Source of the DNA: Pyrus communis
Taxonomy: Eukaryota; Streptophyta; Magnoliopsida; Rosales; Rosaceae
DNA: 64,000 nt
Direction of reading: 5' to 3'
Assembly (NCBI RefSeq): GCF_963583255.1
Contig: NC_084806.1
Span: 22,300,317-22,364,316 of the forward strand
Of the stretch, positions 8,656-19,139 are shown piece by piece. The position numbers and the translations under genes are program-made. Numbering within the stretch: position 1 is the first letter of the stretch; every line of letters begins with the position of its first letter. The notes under the pieces are model-generated. The model saw only the letters and a list, made by a program, of their open reading frames with translations. It was not told where the DNA came from and ran no database searches.

Positions 8656-8717
8656 CTAGCGTTGCTCTCGAGTAGTCATCTTCAACGGTTGATACACTTC
8701 CAGAGAAGGGACCACTC
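8656..8717 (-). other. Candidate 62-nt exon of the E1 antisense gene
   Basis: On the minus strand a pyrimidine-rich tract and TTTGCAG precede GAGTGGTCCC, and the segment ends AACGCTAG followed by GTAAGC. Exactly 62 nt lie between these splice-like sites here and in E2 (14373-14434), E4 (28503-28564) and E6 (45426-45487). It would be an upstream exon joined to the ORF exon. It could also code for a short acidic peptide (GSVSTVEDDYS in one frame). Confidence 0.5.
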
Positions 8718-10750
8718 CTGCAAAGATTGAACAAAGAAACAGATAGCAGGAGGAAGCTCAGACCTTCGGGGGAGACCCTAAAAGGAATCCTGCTGCCCAG
8801 TTCAAGAGTAGCACAAAGGAAAATCAATGATGGGCGGAAACCAGTTCAAGAGTAAGCCTGTGGAATCACAAAGATCAAAGCCTCAATGCAATCACCAAGG
8901 AGAAGAGGGAATTTACACTCCATAACCAGATTTGCGTCCCTAAACTCTTCTCTTTGTTAATTACATTCTGCCATGTTTAGTATGTTTAAATGTTTTTTGT
9001 GTGTTTACTTATGTTTTGTGTGAACCATATGCTTAAAACATTGAGGACAATGTTTGATTTAAGTGTGGGGGGGTAACTAAGTTTATTTAATGCAAATTCG
9101 TGGGATTTTATCACCCATAACTTCAAATGTTGTTCCTTGCTGTTTTAAGGTGTTTTTAAGTTGTTTTAGAGTGTTTTAGTGTGTTTTGTTTTATAACTCC
9201 GAAAATCACATAAAAATTTGAAAAACTTGTTTTAAAAACCCTAAAAGGAGTGTTTTGAGTCGTTTTTGTGTGTTTGTGTCTTAGGGTACCTTCCAACACA
9301 ATGATAAGGATTTGGTTTATAATTGCATGACGGTTAGAAAGAGTTATAAACATAGAGAAAAGTTTGATTTACTCTTGGTATATGCTTGGTTATGGTTATA
9401 ATGTATGACTTCACATGCAATCATAAAAGAAAAAAATTCGTTTTTGTAACATGCTTGAAGGAAGGAACTCAAACAAACGCTACAACCCTGAGAGACTTGA
9501 GCCTATAACGTTCTTTGGAGAGTATAATCTATGATTTCTTGTTTTCTAAAGTCGTTGCATGATCTCATTATTCTTTGCTTGGTTACTACTTAGAAGGCGT
9601 TTCATCATATAGTTCCAAATGCTAGAACTCATGCCCATTTCATTCAAAGCATGTTATTGATTTGCATAACACATATTCAAGAAGAAGTTGTGTAGTGACC
9701 ACCACCATAGCCAAATAGCCTTACTTCCCATACTTCATATATGTTGTAAGTTTTAACCCTGTTGAGCCTCGTTTTGCCTTTATTCCTTGTTTACCCACAT
9801 CACCCCTTACCTAGCTTAGAGTAGGACTTTCCTATACCCTTGTTCTTAAAGTTTAGTGAGCATGACTTAAATGAATTCCTTTTGAGTTACATTATGCAAG
9901 AAAATGAGTGTGGGGGAGTAAAAGTTTGTTCTTACGTTTATATGTATGTTTTGAGATTCAAAAGAAAAAGAAGAAAAGAAAAAAAAAAAAAAAAAAAAAA
10001 AAGGAGTGAAAATAAGTAAGAATGAACTCACGAGCGTTGATGGTTGAAGAAAGGGTCCAAAAAGTTGAATATGGCCCTAAGTTTTGTGTGATTTTCCCTT
10101 GGGTGTTCAAAGTTGACTTCTGCGTTCTTAAGGGAATTCTAAGTGTCTAATTCAATACTTTGCTCACTATTGCTTTAAGAATGTTTGTTTATCCTTCACC
10201 TTTCATTGTTAGCCAATACCCTAGCCCCGTTACTACCCTTTGACTTCTATATTGAGTGTTATGTATTTCAATTGTGGAGTTTGAACTTGGTATGAGCTTA
10301 TGGTGTCACTGGTTCTCGCGTCTAAGTAGTAGCATTCCATTCATGAGATCATATCTAAACATGCTTATTAACTCCAGAAAATGCTTTCCCTATTATAACA
10401 TATGTGAGTGTTCGTCTACATGTTTACATCAATCTTCTCACATATACCTAGTGTAGGGTGTGTAGTCAGAAAATCTGTGTGAAAAACGAGAGTACATCTA
10501 GTAAGAAATTGAGGGAATTCTCTAAAGGCATGTTACTACATTTGAAATGTGTTTTAATTGCTTAATTGTGAACTAGTATGTGGTGACTATGATTAAGAAT
10601 GTACTTAAGTGTAAAGATGGCTCAAATCTGTGAGAATAATGATTTTTAACTTGTCATGTGCATTGGAAGTCCCTGATACGATTGTTGGAAGGTGTAGGTT
10701 GTGTTTTGTTCTTTTTGTTTTGTTTTTCTGTTTTGCTCGAGGACTAGCAA
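8718..10750 (+). other. 3' non-coding region of E1
   Basis: After the cassette the sequence rejoins the lineage at CAGATTTGCGTCCCTAAACT (8929), matching E3 downstream of integrase at 33570-33590. Two internal polypurine-like motifs occur at 9061-9074 and 9906-9917 before the true tract at 10756-10770. A poly(A) microsatellite lies at 9962-10002. I see no gene; short ORFs here (9156-9353, 10256-10456) look fortuitous. Confidence 0.7.
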
Positions 10751-10755
10751 AAGCT

Positions 10756-10770
10756 AAGTGTGGGGGTATT
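10756..10770 (+). other. Polypurine tract of E1
   Basis: AAGTGTGGGGGTATT directly before the 3' LTR start at 10771; the expected plus-strand primer site. Confidence 0.85.
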
Positions 10771-12872
10771 TGATAGGAGCATATTTATGCGACTTAAATG
10801 GCTTGTTCTCGTACATTTACGTTATGTTTCTTTAGTTATTTTAGTACTTTAAGCTATTTTCGTGTGTTTGTAGGTCCAAAGGGCTAAAGGAGCAAAAAGA
10901 TGCATTTTGGAGACTTTTGGAGCACTTTTGGGCTAAGGACGGATAGCTTATGCTTGAAGCCAAAGTGTTGGACGAAATTGAAGACCTAATTGGAGCCAAA
11001 GTGTTGGAACCTTGTTCTCTTTAGTTTTAGGACATTTAAACCTTTCCTAATCCCAATCATGCCATGCATAACACACATCCATTCTAACACATTGTCATTG
11101 CACATGCATTTCCTTCATTAGTTAACCCACATGCACTTATCACTTATCATCACCACATATCATATCACTTAATCACTTATCACTTATCATCACCACTTAA
11201 CCACTTGTCATATCATAACCACATATCATATCACTTATCACTTATCACTTAACATAACATCCACCTACTTCACCTACAACATCCACTTCACCTACAACAT
11301 CCACCTACTTCACCTACAACATCCACCCACTTCACCTACAACATCCACCTACTTCACCTACAACATCCACCTACTTCACCTACAACATCCACTTCACCTA
11401 CAACATCCACTTCACCTACAACATCCACTTCACCTACAACATCCACTTCACCTACAACATCCACCTACTTCACCTACAACATCCACCTACAACATCCACC
11501 TACTTCACCTACAAATGACATAGTCATATGTTCCCTCCACTACTCCTATAAATACCCTTACATTCATTCCCCATTCAATTCACATCTCATTTCATACACA
11601 ACACACCACAAACACATCCCTTTCTCTCTTAGCCGTGAGTCTCCCTTAGAATCCAAAAACCATCTTTCCATTTCCACCACTCCTCATCCATTTCCATAAT
11701 CCCCCAAACCTCACCTTAGACCTTGTGCTACAACAACGAGGAAGATAAGAGGGCCTAAACGTTCATACAATTCAAGTGTGAGTTGTTGGAATGTTTAGGT
11801 GTTTCTTTGATTTCAAAGTTTAAATTTAATTCTCTTTGTTTTGTACGTATGAGGAATGGAAGAGAAGAGTGCCTAAACGTTCATACAATTCAAGTTTGAG
11901 TTGTTGGAATGTTTAGGTGTTTCTTTGATTTCAAAGTTATGATAAACTAAACCCCCTTTAGCTAGGGGGTGATTCGAAATATATGTTTATGCTTGCATTT
12001 TGATTTGATTACTTCTAATTGCATTTCATAAGTTGTTGATTCAATTTGTTTAACCGTTTGATTGATAACTTATTTATGTATGTTTATTAAGAATGCGCGC
12101 TTAATTTTCATGCATGAATATGACGCTAGAATATAAGTGATTTTCACCTAATCGTTATGAACTTATATTCACAAGTAGTGGAGGTTGCTTATAAACAATC
12201 GCGTTAAATGAATTCTTGGCACGAGTTTCATGCTCATCATAGTAACGAATGCCTCGTCAACACTTATAGTTTTCATAATGCTTAATGATCTTTGATTGTA
12301 TCTTTATTGTGCTGTTCACGTAAAGGACTTTTGGAGAATGTTGTGAATTGCGTTGCGCTAACCCATCCAATTCATTAACTTAAGGAAAACTTGACGGTTA
12401 ATTTAAGCGGACCTAATTAACCCGGGGTGATGAGTTTCATAATTTATTGAAATGTAATTGGAAATCTTTTTATTATGCAAGTGTAACATATGTGGAGATG
12501 ACCCCCTTAGCTAGCATTCATCCATTCTATTTCATCAATTTCATATTTACATTCTGTTTTAATTTGTTCATTTAATTTAATTTCGTATAAACTTAAATCC
12601 CCCTTTACTTTAATGTCAATTTAGTTAGAAATCATTTTAGTTTGTGTTTTTAAAAGCATTTTGAGTCTTTGGTTTGTCTTAGTGTTTTAAAGTTTAGTTT
12701 TACATTCTTTGAGTCTAGTTTAGAGTTTATTATTACGTTTTTACGTTTTTGAGTCAAATCCAAGTGATTAACAATCCCTCCTAATCCCCGGTCCAGAACG
12801 ATCCCTACTTATACTTATACTACAATTGTCAAAAAGAGGGTTTAATTTGTGTGTGTATAAATTCTCGCATCA
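10771..12872 (+). repeat. 3' LTR of E1
   Basis: 2,102 bp with the same ends as the 5' LTR. The only differences I found outside the minisatellite are G/A near 11560 and A/G near 12314 relative to the 5' copy. TATA box at 11547-11554; minisatellite with 13 units at 11258-11514. Confidence 0.95.
11258..11514 (+). repeat. U3 minisatellite, 13 units (E1 3' LTR)
   Basis: Same unit as at 4343-4554 but with three more units, including extra 18-bp short units and one 13-bp unit. The LTR pair is otherwise near-identical, so the array changes length much faster than bases mutate. Confidence 0.9.
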
Positions 12873-12877
12873 ATATG
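12873..12877. repeat. Target-site duplication of E1, right copy
   Basis: ATATG immediately after the LTR end CGCATCA. Confidence 0.95.
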
Positions 12878-14372
12878 GAAAACAAAGGTTTTTAAAGAAA
12901 TAGTGAGCAAAGCATTTGAATCAACTTAGAATTCACTTTTGAATGAAAACTCAACTTTTGAACAAAAAGGGAGAATTTAGACAATTTACGCCCAGAATTG
13001 GTGTTTTGGAACCTTTCTTCAATCACTTATTCTTTCATTTTTTTTATTTTTTTTTATTTATTTTTTTTTTTTTTCAAGCTCTTTTTTTTTTTTCTTTCTT
13101 TCTTTCTTTTCTCTTTTTTTTTTCTTTTCTTTTGAATCTCAAAACATCAACACTTAAACATTCTCTCCCCACACTTATTTTCTTTCATAATGTAACTCAA
13201 AAGGAATTCAATTAAGTCATGCTCACTATCTTTTAAGAACAAGGGTGGGGATTGTCCTAAACTAGGCTAGGTGAGGAAAATGTGGGTAAACAAAGAATAA
13301 AGGCTAAACAAGGCTCAACGGGGTTAAAACTTACAACATATATGAAGTATGGGAAGTAAGGCTATTTGGCTATGGTGGTGGTCACTACACAACTTCTTCT
13401 TGAATATGTGTTATGCAAATCAATAACATGCTTTGAATGAAATGGGCATGAGTTCTAGCATTTAGTTCTATCATGATACAATTGCATTCTAAGTAGCAAC
13501 CAAGCAAGGAATAATGAGATCATGCAACAACTTTAGAAAATAAAGAATCACAGAAAATAACTCTCCAAAGAAAGTAATGGCTCGAGTCTCACAGGGATGT
13601 AGCGTTTGTTTGAGTTTCTTCCTTCAAGCATGTTACAAAAACGAATTTTTTTTTTCTTTTATGATTGCATGTGAAGTCATACATTATAACCATAACCAAG
13701 CATATACCAAGAGTAAATCAAACTTTTCTCTATGTTTATAACTCTTTCTAACCGTCATGCAATTATAAACCAAATCCTTATCGTTGTGTTGGAAGGTACC
13801 CTAAGACACAAACACACACACAAAAACAACTTTAAAACAACTCTTTTTGGGTTTTTCAAAACAATTTTTCAAATTTTTATGGGATTTTCGAATTATAAAA
13901 CAAAACACACTAAAACACTCTAAAACAACTTAAAAACACCTTAAAATAGCAAGGAACAACATTAGAAGTTATGGTGGATAAAACCCTACGAATTTGCATC
14001 AAAACACTTTAGTTACCCCCCCCACACTTAAATCAAACATTGTCCTCAATGTTTTAAGCATAGATTCACACAAAACATAACTAAACACACAAAAAGCAAC
14101 TAAACATATTAAACATGGCATAATGTAATTAACAAAGAGAAGAGTTTAGGGACGCAAATCTGGTTATGGAGTGTAAATTCCCTCTTCTCCTTGGTGATTG
14201 CATTGAGGCTTTGATCTTTGTGATTCCACAGGCTTACTCTTGAACTGGTTTCTGCCCAACGTTGATTTTCCTTTGTGCTACTTCTTGAACTGGGCAGCAG
14301 GATGGTTCTTTTGGTTTCCCCCGAAGGTCTGAGCTTCCTCCTGTTATCTGTTTCTTTGTTCAATCTTTGCAG
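12878..14372 (-). other. 3' non-coding region of E2 (continued)
   Basis: This is the continuation of 3264-3850 after the E1 insertion. It holds a T-rich microsatellite at 13037-13132 (poly(A) on the element strand) and two polypurine-like motifs read on the minus strand at about 13165-13177 and 14013-14030. No gene is supported. Confidence 0.75.
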
Positions 14373-14434
14373 GAGTGGTCCCTTCTCTGGAAGTGTAACA
14401 ACCGTTGAAGATGACTACTCGAGAGCAACGCTAG
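14373..14434 (+). other. Candidate 62-nt exon of the E2 antisense gene
   Basis: Preceded by a pyrimidine-rich stretch ending CAATCTTTGCAG at 14372 and followed by GTAAGC at 14435. Same length and same borders as in the other three intact cassettes. Confidence 0.5.
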
Positions 14435-14799
14435 GTAAGCAATCAGGAATAGATTCCAGGCAGTTGGCTCCAGATCGGTAGACTGACTCCAAGTGCCGGG
14501 TGATTGCTTCTTTTACTTTGCCATGCAAGTAAGAACAAGGACAAAGAAAAAGACAGGGAAAGAGCATGATATGAGATATTTTTGCTTTTGACCTTGATGA
14601 TATGAGATACCTTTGCTTTAAAGAAGCGGTGAATGAATCAGCACATGCTTCAATCCGCCGTTTCCTCCTGGGTCATATGTACTCCAGGCATCTGGTATCA
14701 TCTTTGGGGAAGAAGAAAGAATTGAGTATTTCGAAAGGCTTTGCTGGGAGTGCGCCCTCAGAGGTGAGAGAGAGTTGGGCATTTTCTACAGGTTTGCCC

Positions 14800-15369
14800 T
14801 GCCATAAAAGACGAAGGTCGACATATATAGAGATAATATCAAGTGGTGGTACCTTTTACCCTTGTCGACAAACGTTTTGATCCCGCAAATCCGGCTTTTT
14901 GAAATAGTGGCGCCTCTTCGATCTTTGAATACGCCTCTTCGATTTCTGAGCAGGCGCCCCTTCGATTTCTGAACGACGCCCCTTCGCTTTCTGAACGACA
15001 CGTGGTAGTGCAGATGCGGCTCCTTTTGACAAAGCTGCACACGTCTTCTGAAAAGCAGAGAAAGCGTCGCCGAACTTTGCGCTTTGTCGGCTAAAGATGT
15101 GTAGTTGCGATGATGGCCTCCACGTGTTTTCAGCTTTGTCAGAAATCTTTTGACAAAGTTGAACGCGTCTTCTGAAAAGCAAAGAACGCGTCGCCTAAAT
15201 TACGCCGGAAATTCCGGCTTTCGAATTGGTGGACGCGTCGCCTTGGCTTCTTATAGAGCTATCGATCACCACAACAAACACACTCTGAAGAATTCCCATT
15301 CTTGAAAATCGACTCCGGCCCTTTGAGAATTAACTCCATCCACCCCATCTCTTTGAACACATTTGAAAA
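14800..15369 (+). promoter_or_regulatory. Putative promoter/leader of the E2 antisense gene
   Basis: Contains CATATATAGAG near 14821, G-boxes CACGTG at 14999-15004 and 15121-15126, two TTTTGACAAAG blocks about 120 bp apart, and CTTCTTATAGAGC near 15247. This last is followed by an A/C-rich leader typical of plant 5' UTRs before the ATG at 15370. The start site is inferred. Confidence 0.45.
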
Positions 15370-16047
15370 ATGGCAAACCCATCGAACCTTAGCTTAGAAT
15401 TGAGTCTCAGCAGTGATACGGCCGTGCCGCGTCAAGGTAACGTATGGCGCCCTTCTTTCTTATCTTCTAACGGTCCTCTCACAGGTGAAGACTCCGTGAT
15501 GCAGGACGCCACAACAGCTACAATAGTAGCTAGGAACCTCCTCACTCCAAAAGATAGTAGGCTGCTGTCAGGACGGTCCGATGAGTTGGCCGTTCAAGAG
15601 TCCCTCGCACTTAGTGTTCAGTGTGCGAGTTCTGTGTCCAACATGGGCCAACGCCTGCTTGCCCGCTCCCGTCAGGTGGAATCATTGATGGCAGAGGTGG
15701 AAAGTCTTAAACAGGAGATCAAACTGCTTAAGCATGAGAATAGAAGTTTGCACGTGCTTGCCAACAACTATTCGATGGGCATGAAGAGGAAGCTTGATGA
15801 ACTGCAAGAGTCTGAAGGTCAGATTCAAAGTGACCGTCAAAGGTTTTCGTCTTTCCTCCAGAGGCACCTTTTTCCTGGATCATCCAGCGTTTGGCCAAGT
15901 ATTGAGGCCTCGAATGCTCTATCTTCGATGCCTCTATCTCCGATGCCTTCCGCTCCTATGTCTTCTGCCCCGATGCCTTCCGTCTCGATGCCTTCCGCTT
16001 CAAGAGTTTTGCCACGTAGTGGGTCTTTAAGTAAACAACCTTTGTGA
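15370..16047 (+). CDS. Antisense leucine-zipper protein of E2 (225 aa)
   Basis: Homologue of the E1 protein, also opposite to its element. LSLELSL is at residues 7-13 (EAR-like). The zipper leucines at 106, 113, 120 and 127 and the Asn at 124 are kept. The proline/methionine tail differs by substitutions and by whole-codon changes (ending SGSLSKQPL). Residue changes from E1 are mostly conservative (D10E, V/A changes, K55R, R112S). The start ATG follows a purine-rich GAAAA context. The product has no recognised enzyme domain. This copy lies on the plus strand because E2 is on the minus strand. Confidence 0.75.
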   Translation: MANPSNLSLELSLSSDTAVPRQGNVWRPSFLSSNGPLTGEDSVMQDATTATIVARNLLTPKDSRLLSGRSDELAVQESLALSVQCASSVSNMGQRLLARSRQVESLMAEVESLKQEIKLLKHENRSLHVLANNYSMGMKRKLDELQESEGQIQSDRQRFSSFLQRHLFPGSSSVWPSIEASNALSSMPLSPMPSAPMSSAPMPSVSMPSASRVLPRSGSLSKQPL

Positions 16048-16111
16048 AGCCTCGCCACTTTTATTATTATTATTATTTTTTTTTTTTTTTTTTTTTTTAA
16101 CATAAATAAAA

Positions 16112-17035
16112 TCAAACGGCATGGAATTGGTCCTTGAATGGAAGGTGATACTTGAAGTGAACCGGCATTGGTTTGAATTCTAATGTAGGTGCCTGATTCA
16201 TAAAAAACAACAAGTTAGTATAAAATGTAATGGAATTTGAAAAAAATGACTTACTTGTTTTGTCTGACAAGAACTCAATGACAAACACCACTCCTTTGAA
16301 AGTTTCAGGGATATTGGACTTGGCCGGATTGCATGTGATGGTTATGACTTGTCCAATGTCATCAAATTCAACTTCTTTGGGCATTGTTGTCTCAAGTATA
16401 TCCCCTTTGATGAATTCATGAAATTCCCTACTTTGCACCTTTGGAAGGTCTTCCAAGATGTCTTTTTCACTTTCTTCTTCCTTGGAATTCATGAACCTGC
16501 AAGGAATAGGGATATTAGGTGGAATGGGGTTAGAACTAATTGGAACAACCTTACTTGAATTAGATGGCGTAGGAGCAATAAGTGCTTCCGGCAAAGGTGC
16601 TTCAAATCCTCCCTTCGGATTTACAATGGTTGAACTAGGGAGTTTGCCTTGGTCGCAAAATTGTCCTACGAACTCCGCTATCTGCCCAATTTGCTTTTCC
16701 AAGTGATCCAACCTTTTGTCTTCTTGTCGAGCCTCATTGTCTTGATTTTGTGAGCCCTGCACCAAACAAATTAATTCGTTAAGCTTTCGATTATAATCTA
16801 TTGACGAACTTAAATTTGGTTGGGCATATTGAATATGAGGTTGTGGTGGCTGCCAATATCCTCCTTGTTGAGCATTTTGAGGTTCCCACCACATAGAGTT
16901 TGAATGATCACTCCAATCCGAATTGTAAGTATTGGAAAACACGTTATTCCTTGATTGAAGATTAGATATATCAACTCTTTGCATTTGGGACCTTTCCATG
17001 AGCTGTGACAAAAGAGAAGCGTTATCAAGTGCCAT
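16112..17035 (-). CDS. gag-derived ORF of E2 (subfamily A, 307 aa)
   Basis: Same organisation as the E1 gag remnant, starting MALDNASLL at 17035. It lacks the second GYWQP block and the segment corresponding to E1 residues around MLRSDKEVG, through in-frame deletions, and has SNPIPPNIPIPCRF before the acidic KEEE motif. The C-terminus APTLEFKPMPVHFKY matches pol just before RT. The intron-like segment lies at about 16193-16254. No enzymatic domain remains. Confidence 0.72.
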   Translation of the reverse strand: MALDNASLLSQLMERSQMQRVDISNLQSRNNVFSNTYNSDWSDHSNSMWWEPQNAQQGGYWQPPQPHIQYAQPNLSSSIDYNRKLNELICLVQGSQNQDNEARQEDKRLDHLEKQIGQIAEFVGQFCDQGKLPSSTIVNPKGGFEAPLPEALIAPTPSNSSKVVPISSNPIPPNIPIPCRFMNSKEEESEKDILEDLPKVQSREFHEFIKGDILETTMPKEVEFDDIGQVITITCNPAKSNIPETFKGVVFVIEFLSDKTSKSFFSNSITFYTNLLFFMNQAPTLEFKPMPVHFKYHLPFKDQFHAV

Positions 17036-17124
17036 GTTGTTCTTAACAAACAAAACACAAATAAAAACTAAATCTAAAAGACAATACAGAAACAAACAAT
17101 CCAAGGGATTAGCAAATTTTCTAA

Positions 17125-17142
17125 TCCCCGGCAACGGCGCCA
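17125..17142 (-). other. Primer binding site (tRNA-Asp), E2
   Basis: Minus-strand TGGCGCCGTTGCCGGGGA, five bases from the LTR at 17148. Confidence 0.93.
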
Positions 17143-17147
17143 AAATT

Positions 17148-19139
17148 TGATGCGGGATTTATACGCGCACAAATTAAACCCTCTTTTTGACAATTGTAGT
17201 ATAAGTATAAGTAGGGATCGTTCTGGACCGGGGATTAGGAGGGATTGCAAATCTCTTGGAAACTGACTCAAAAACGTAAAAACACAATATAAAACACTAA
17301 ACTAGACTCAAAGAATGTAAAACTAAACTTTAAAACACTAAGACAAACCAAAGACTCAAAATGCTTTTAAAAACACAAACTAAAATGATTTCTAACTAAA
17401 TTGACATTAAAGTAAAGGGGGATTTAAGTTTATACGAAAATTGAAATAACGAAACAAGTTAAATAAACTAGACAGAATGTAAATATGAAATTGATGAAAT
17501 GGAATGAATGGATGATAGAATAGCTAAGGGGGTCATCTCCACATATGTTACACTTGCATAATAAAAAGATTTCCAGTTGATCTTTCGATAAATTATGAAA
17601 CTCATCACCCCGGGTTAATTAGGTCCGCTTAAATTAACCGTCAAGTTTTCCTTAAGTTAATGAATTGGATGGGTTAGCGCAACGCAATTCACAACATTCT
17701 CCAAAAGTCCTTTACGTGAACAGCACAATAAAGATACAATCAAAGATCATTAAGCATTATGAAAACTATAAGTGTTGACGAGGCATTCGTTACTATGATG
17801 AGCATGAAACTCGTGCCAAGAATTCATTTAACGCGATTGTTTATTAGCAACCTCCACTACTTGTGAATATAAGTTCATAACGATTAAGTGAAAATCACTT
17901 ATATTCTAGCGTCATATTCATGCATGAAAATTAAGCGCGCATTCTTAATAAACATACATAAATAAGTTATCAATCAAACGGTTAAACAAATTGAATCAAC
18001 AACTTATGAAATGCAATTAGAAGTAATCAAATCAAAATGCAAGCATAAACATATATTTCGAATCACCCCCTAGCTAAAGGGGGTTTAGTTTATTATAACT
18101 TTGAAATCAAAGAAATACCTAAACATTCCAACAACTCAAACTTGAATTGTATGAACGTTTAGGCACTCTTCTCTTCCATTCCTCATACGTACAAACAAAG
18201 AGAATTGAATTTAAACATTGAAATCAAAGAAACACCTAAACATTCCAACAACTCAAACTTGAATTGTATGAACGTTTAGGCACTCTTCTCTTCGTCGTTG
18301 TTGTAGCACAAGGTCTAAGGATAGTTTGATGGTGTGAATGGTTTGGGGAGTGGTGTTTGGATTAATAGGGAAATGGAAAAATGGTGTTTGGATTACAAGG
18401 GAAATGGAAAAATGGTGTGTTGTGTATGAAATGAGATGTTCATGAATGAATGAATGCAAGGGTATTTATAGGAGTAGTGGAGGGAACATATGGCTATGTC
18501 ATTTGTAGGTGAAGTAGGTGGATGTTGTAGGTGAAGTAGGTGGATGTTGTAGGTGAATTGGATGTTGTAGGTGAAGTAGGTGGATGTTGTAGGTGAAGTG
18601 GGTGGATGTTGTAGGTGAAGTAGGTGGATGTTGTAGGTGAAGTGGGTGGATGTTATGTTAAGTGATAAGTGATAAGTGATATGATATGTGGTTATGATAT
18701 GATAAGTGGTTAAGTGGTGATGATAAGTGATAAGTGATTAAGTGATATGATATGTGGTGATGATAAGTGATAAGTGCATGTGGGTTAACTAATGAAGGAA
18801 ATGCATGTTCAATGACAATGTGTTAGAATGGATGTGTGTTATGCATGGCATGATTGGGATTAGGAAAGGTTTAAATGTCCTAAAACTAAAGAGAACAAGG
18901 TTCCAACACTTTGGCTCCAATTAGGTCTTCAATTTCGTCCAACACTTTGGCTTCAAGCATAAGCTATCCGTCCTTAGCCCAAAAGTGCTCCAAAAGTCTC
19001 CAAAATGCATCTTTTTGCTCCTTTAGCCCTTTGGACCTACAAACACACGAAAATAGCTTAAAGTACTAAAATAACTAAAGAAACATAACGTAAATGTACG
19101 AGAACAAGCTATTTAAGTCGCATGAATATGCTCCTATCA
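17148..19139 (-). repeat. 5' LTR of E2
   Basis: 1,992 bp on the minus strand, full ends. It differs from 1300-3263 at about four bases, two of them in the minisatellite near 18508-18655. Confidence 0.92.

Larger units (their letters stand above)
3856..12872 (+). mobile_element. E1: complete non-autonomous Athila-like LTR retrotransposon with antisense gene
   Basis: A full 9,017-bp element: 5' LTR 3856-5912, tRNA-Asp PBS 5918-5935, gag-like ORF 6025-7092, oligo(A) junction, antisense ORF 7840-7169, antisense upstream region with a candidate exon at 8656-8717, a long non-coding 3' region, polypurine tract 10756-10770 and 3' LTR 10771-12872. It is flanked by ATATG on both sides. Apart from minisatellite length (10 versus 13 units) I found only two base differences between the LTRs, so it inserted very recently. 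Protease, RT, RNase H and integrase are absent, so it must be mobilised in trans. It sits inside E2 in the opposite orientation. Confidence 0.95.
1300..19139 (-). mobile_element. E2: non-autonomous Athila-like element, split by E1
   Basis: Reading on the minus strand: 5' LTR 17148-19139, PBS 17125-17142, gag-like ORF 17035-16112, antisense gene cassette with its ORF on the plus strand at 15370-16047, 3' region 14370-12878 and 3850-3264, polypurine tract, then 3' LTR 3263-1300. E1 occupies 3856-12872 inside it. Counting the 28 bases missing from the outer end of the 3' LTR, both LTRs are 1,992 bp. I saw about four single-base differences between them, so this is a young insertion. No target duplication can be scored because the outer end of the 3' LTR is missing. 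Confidence 0.85.

Noticed and set aside
13037..13132. T-rich ORF of phenylalanine-rich residues (12943-13215)
   Set aside because: It is caused by a poly(T)/TTTC microsatellite in the 3' region.
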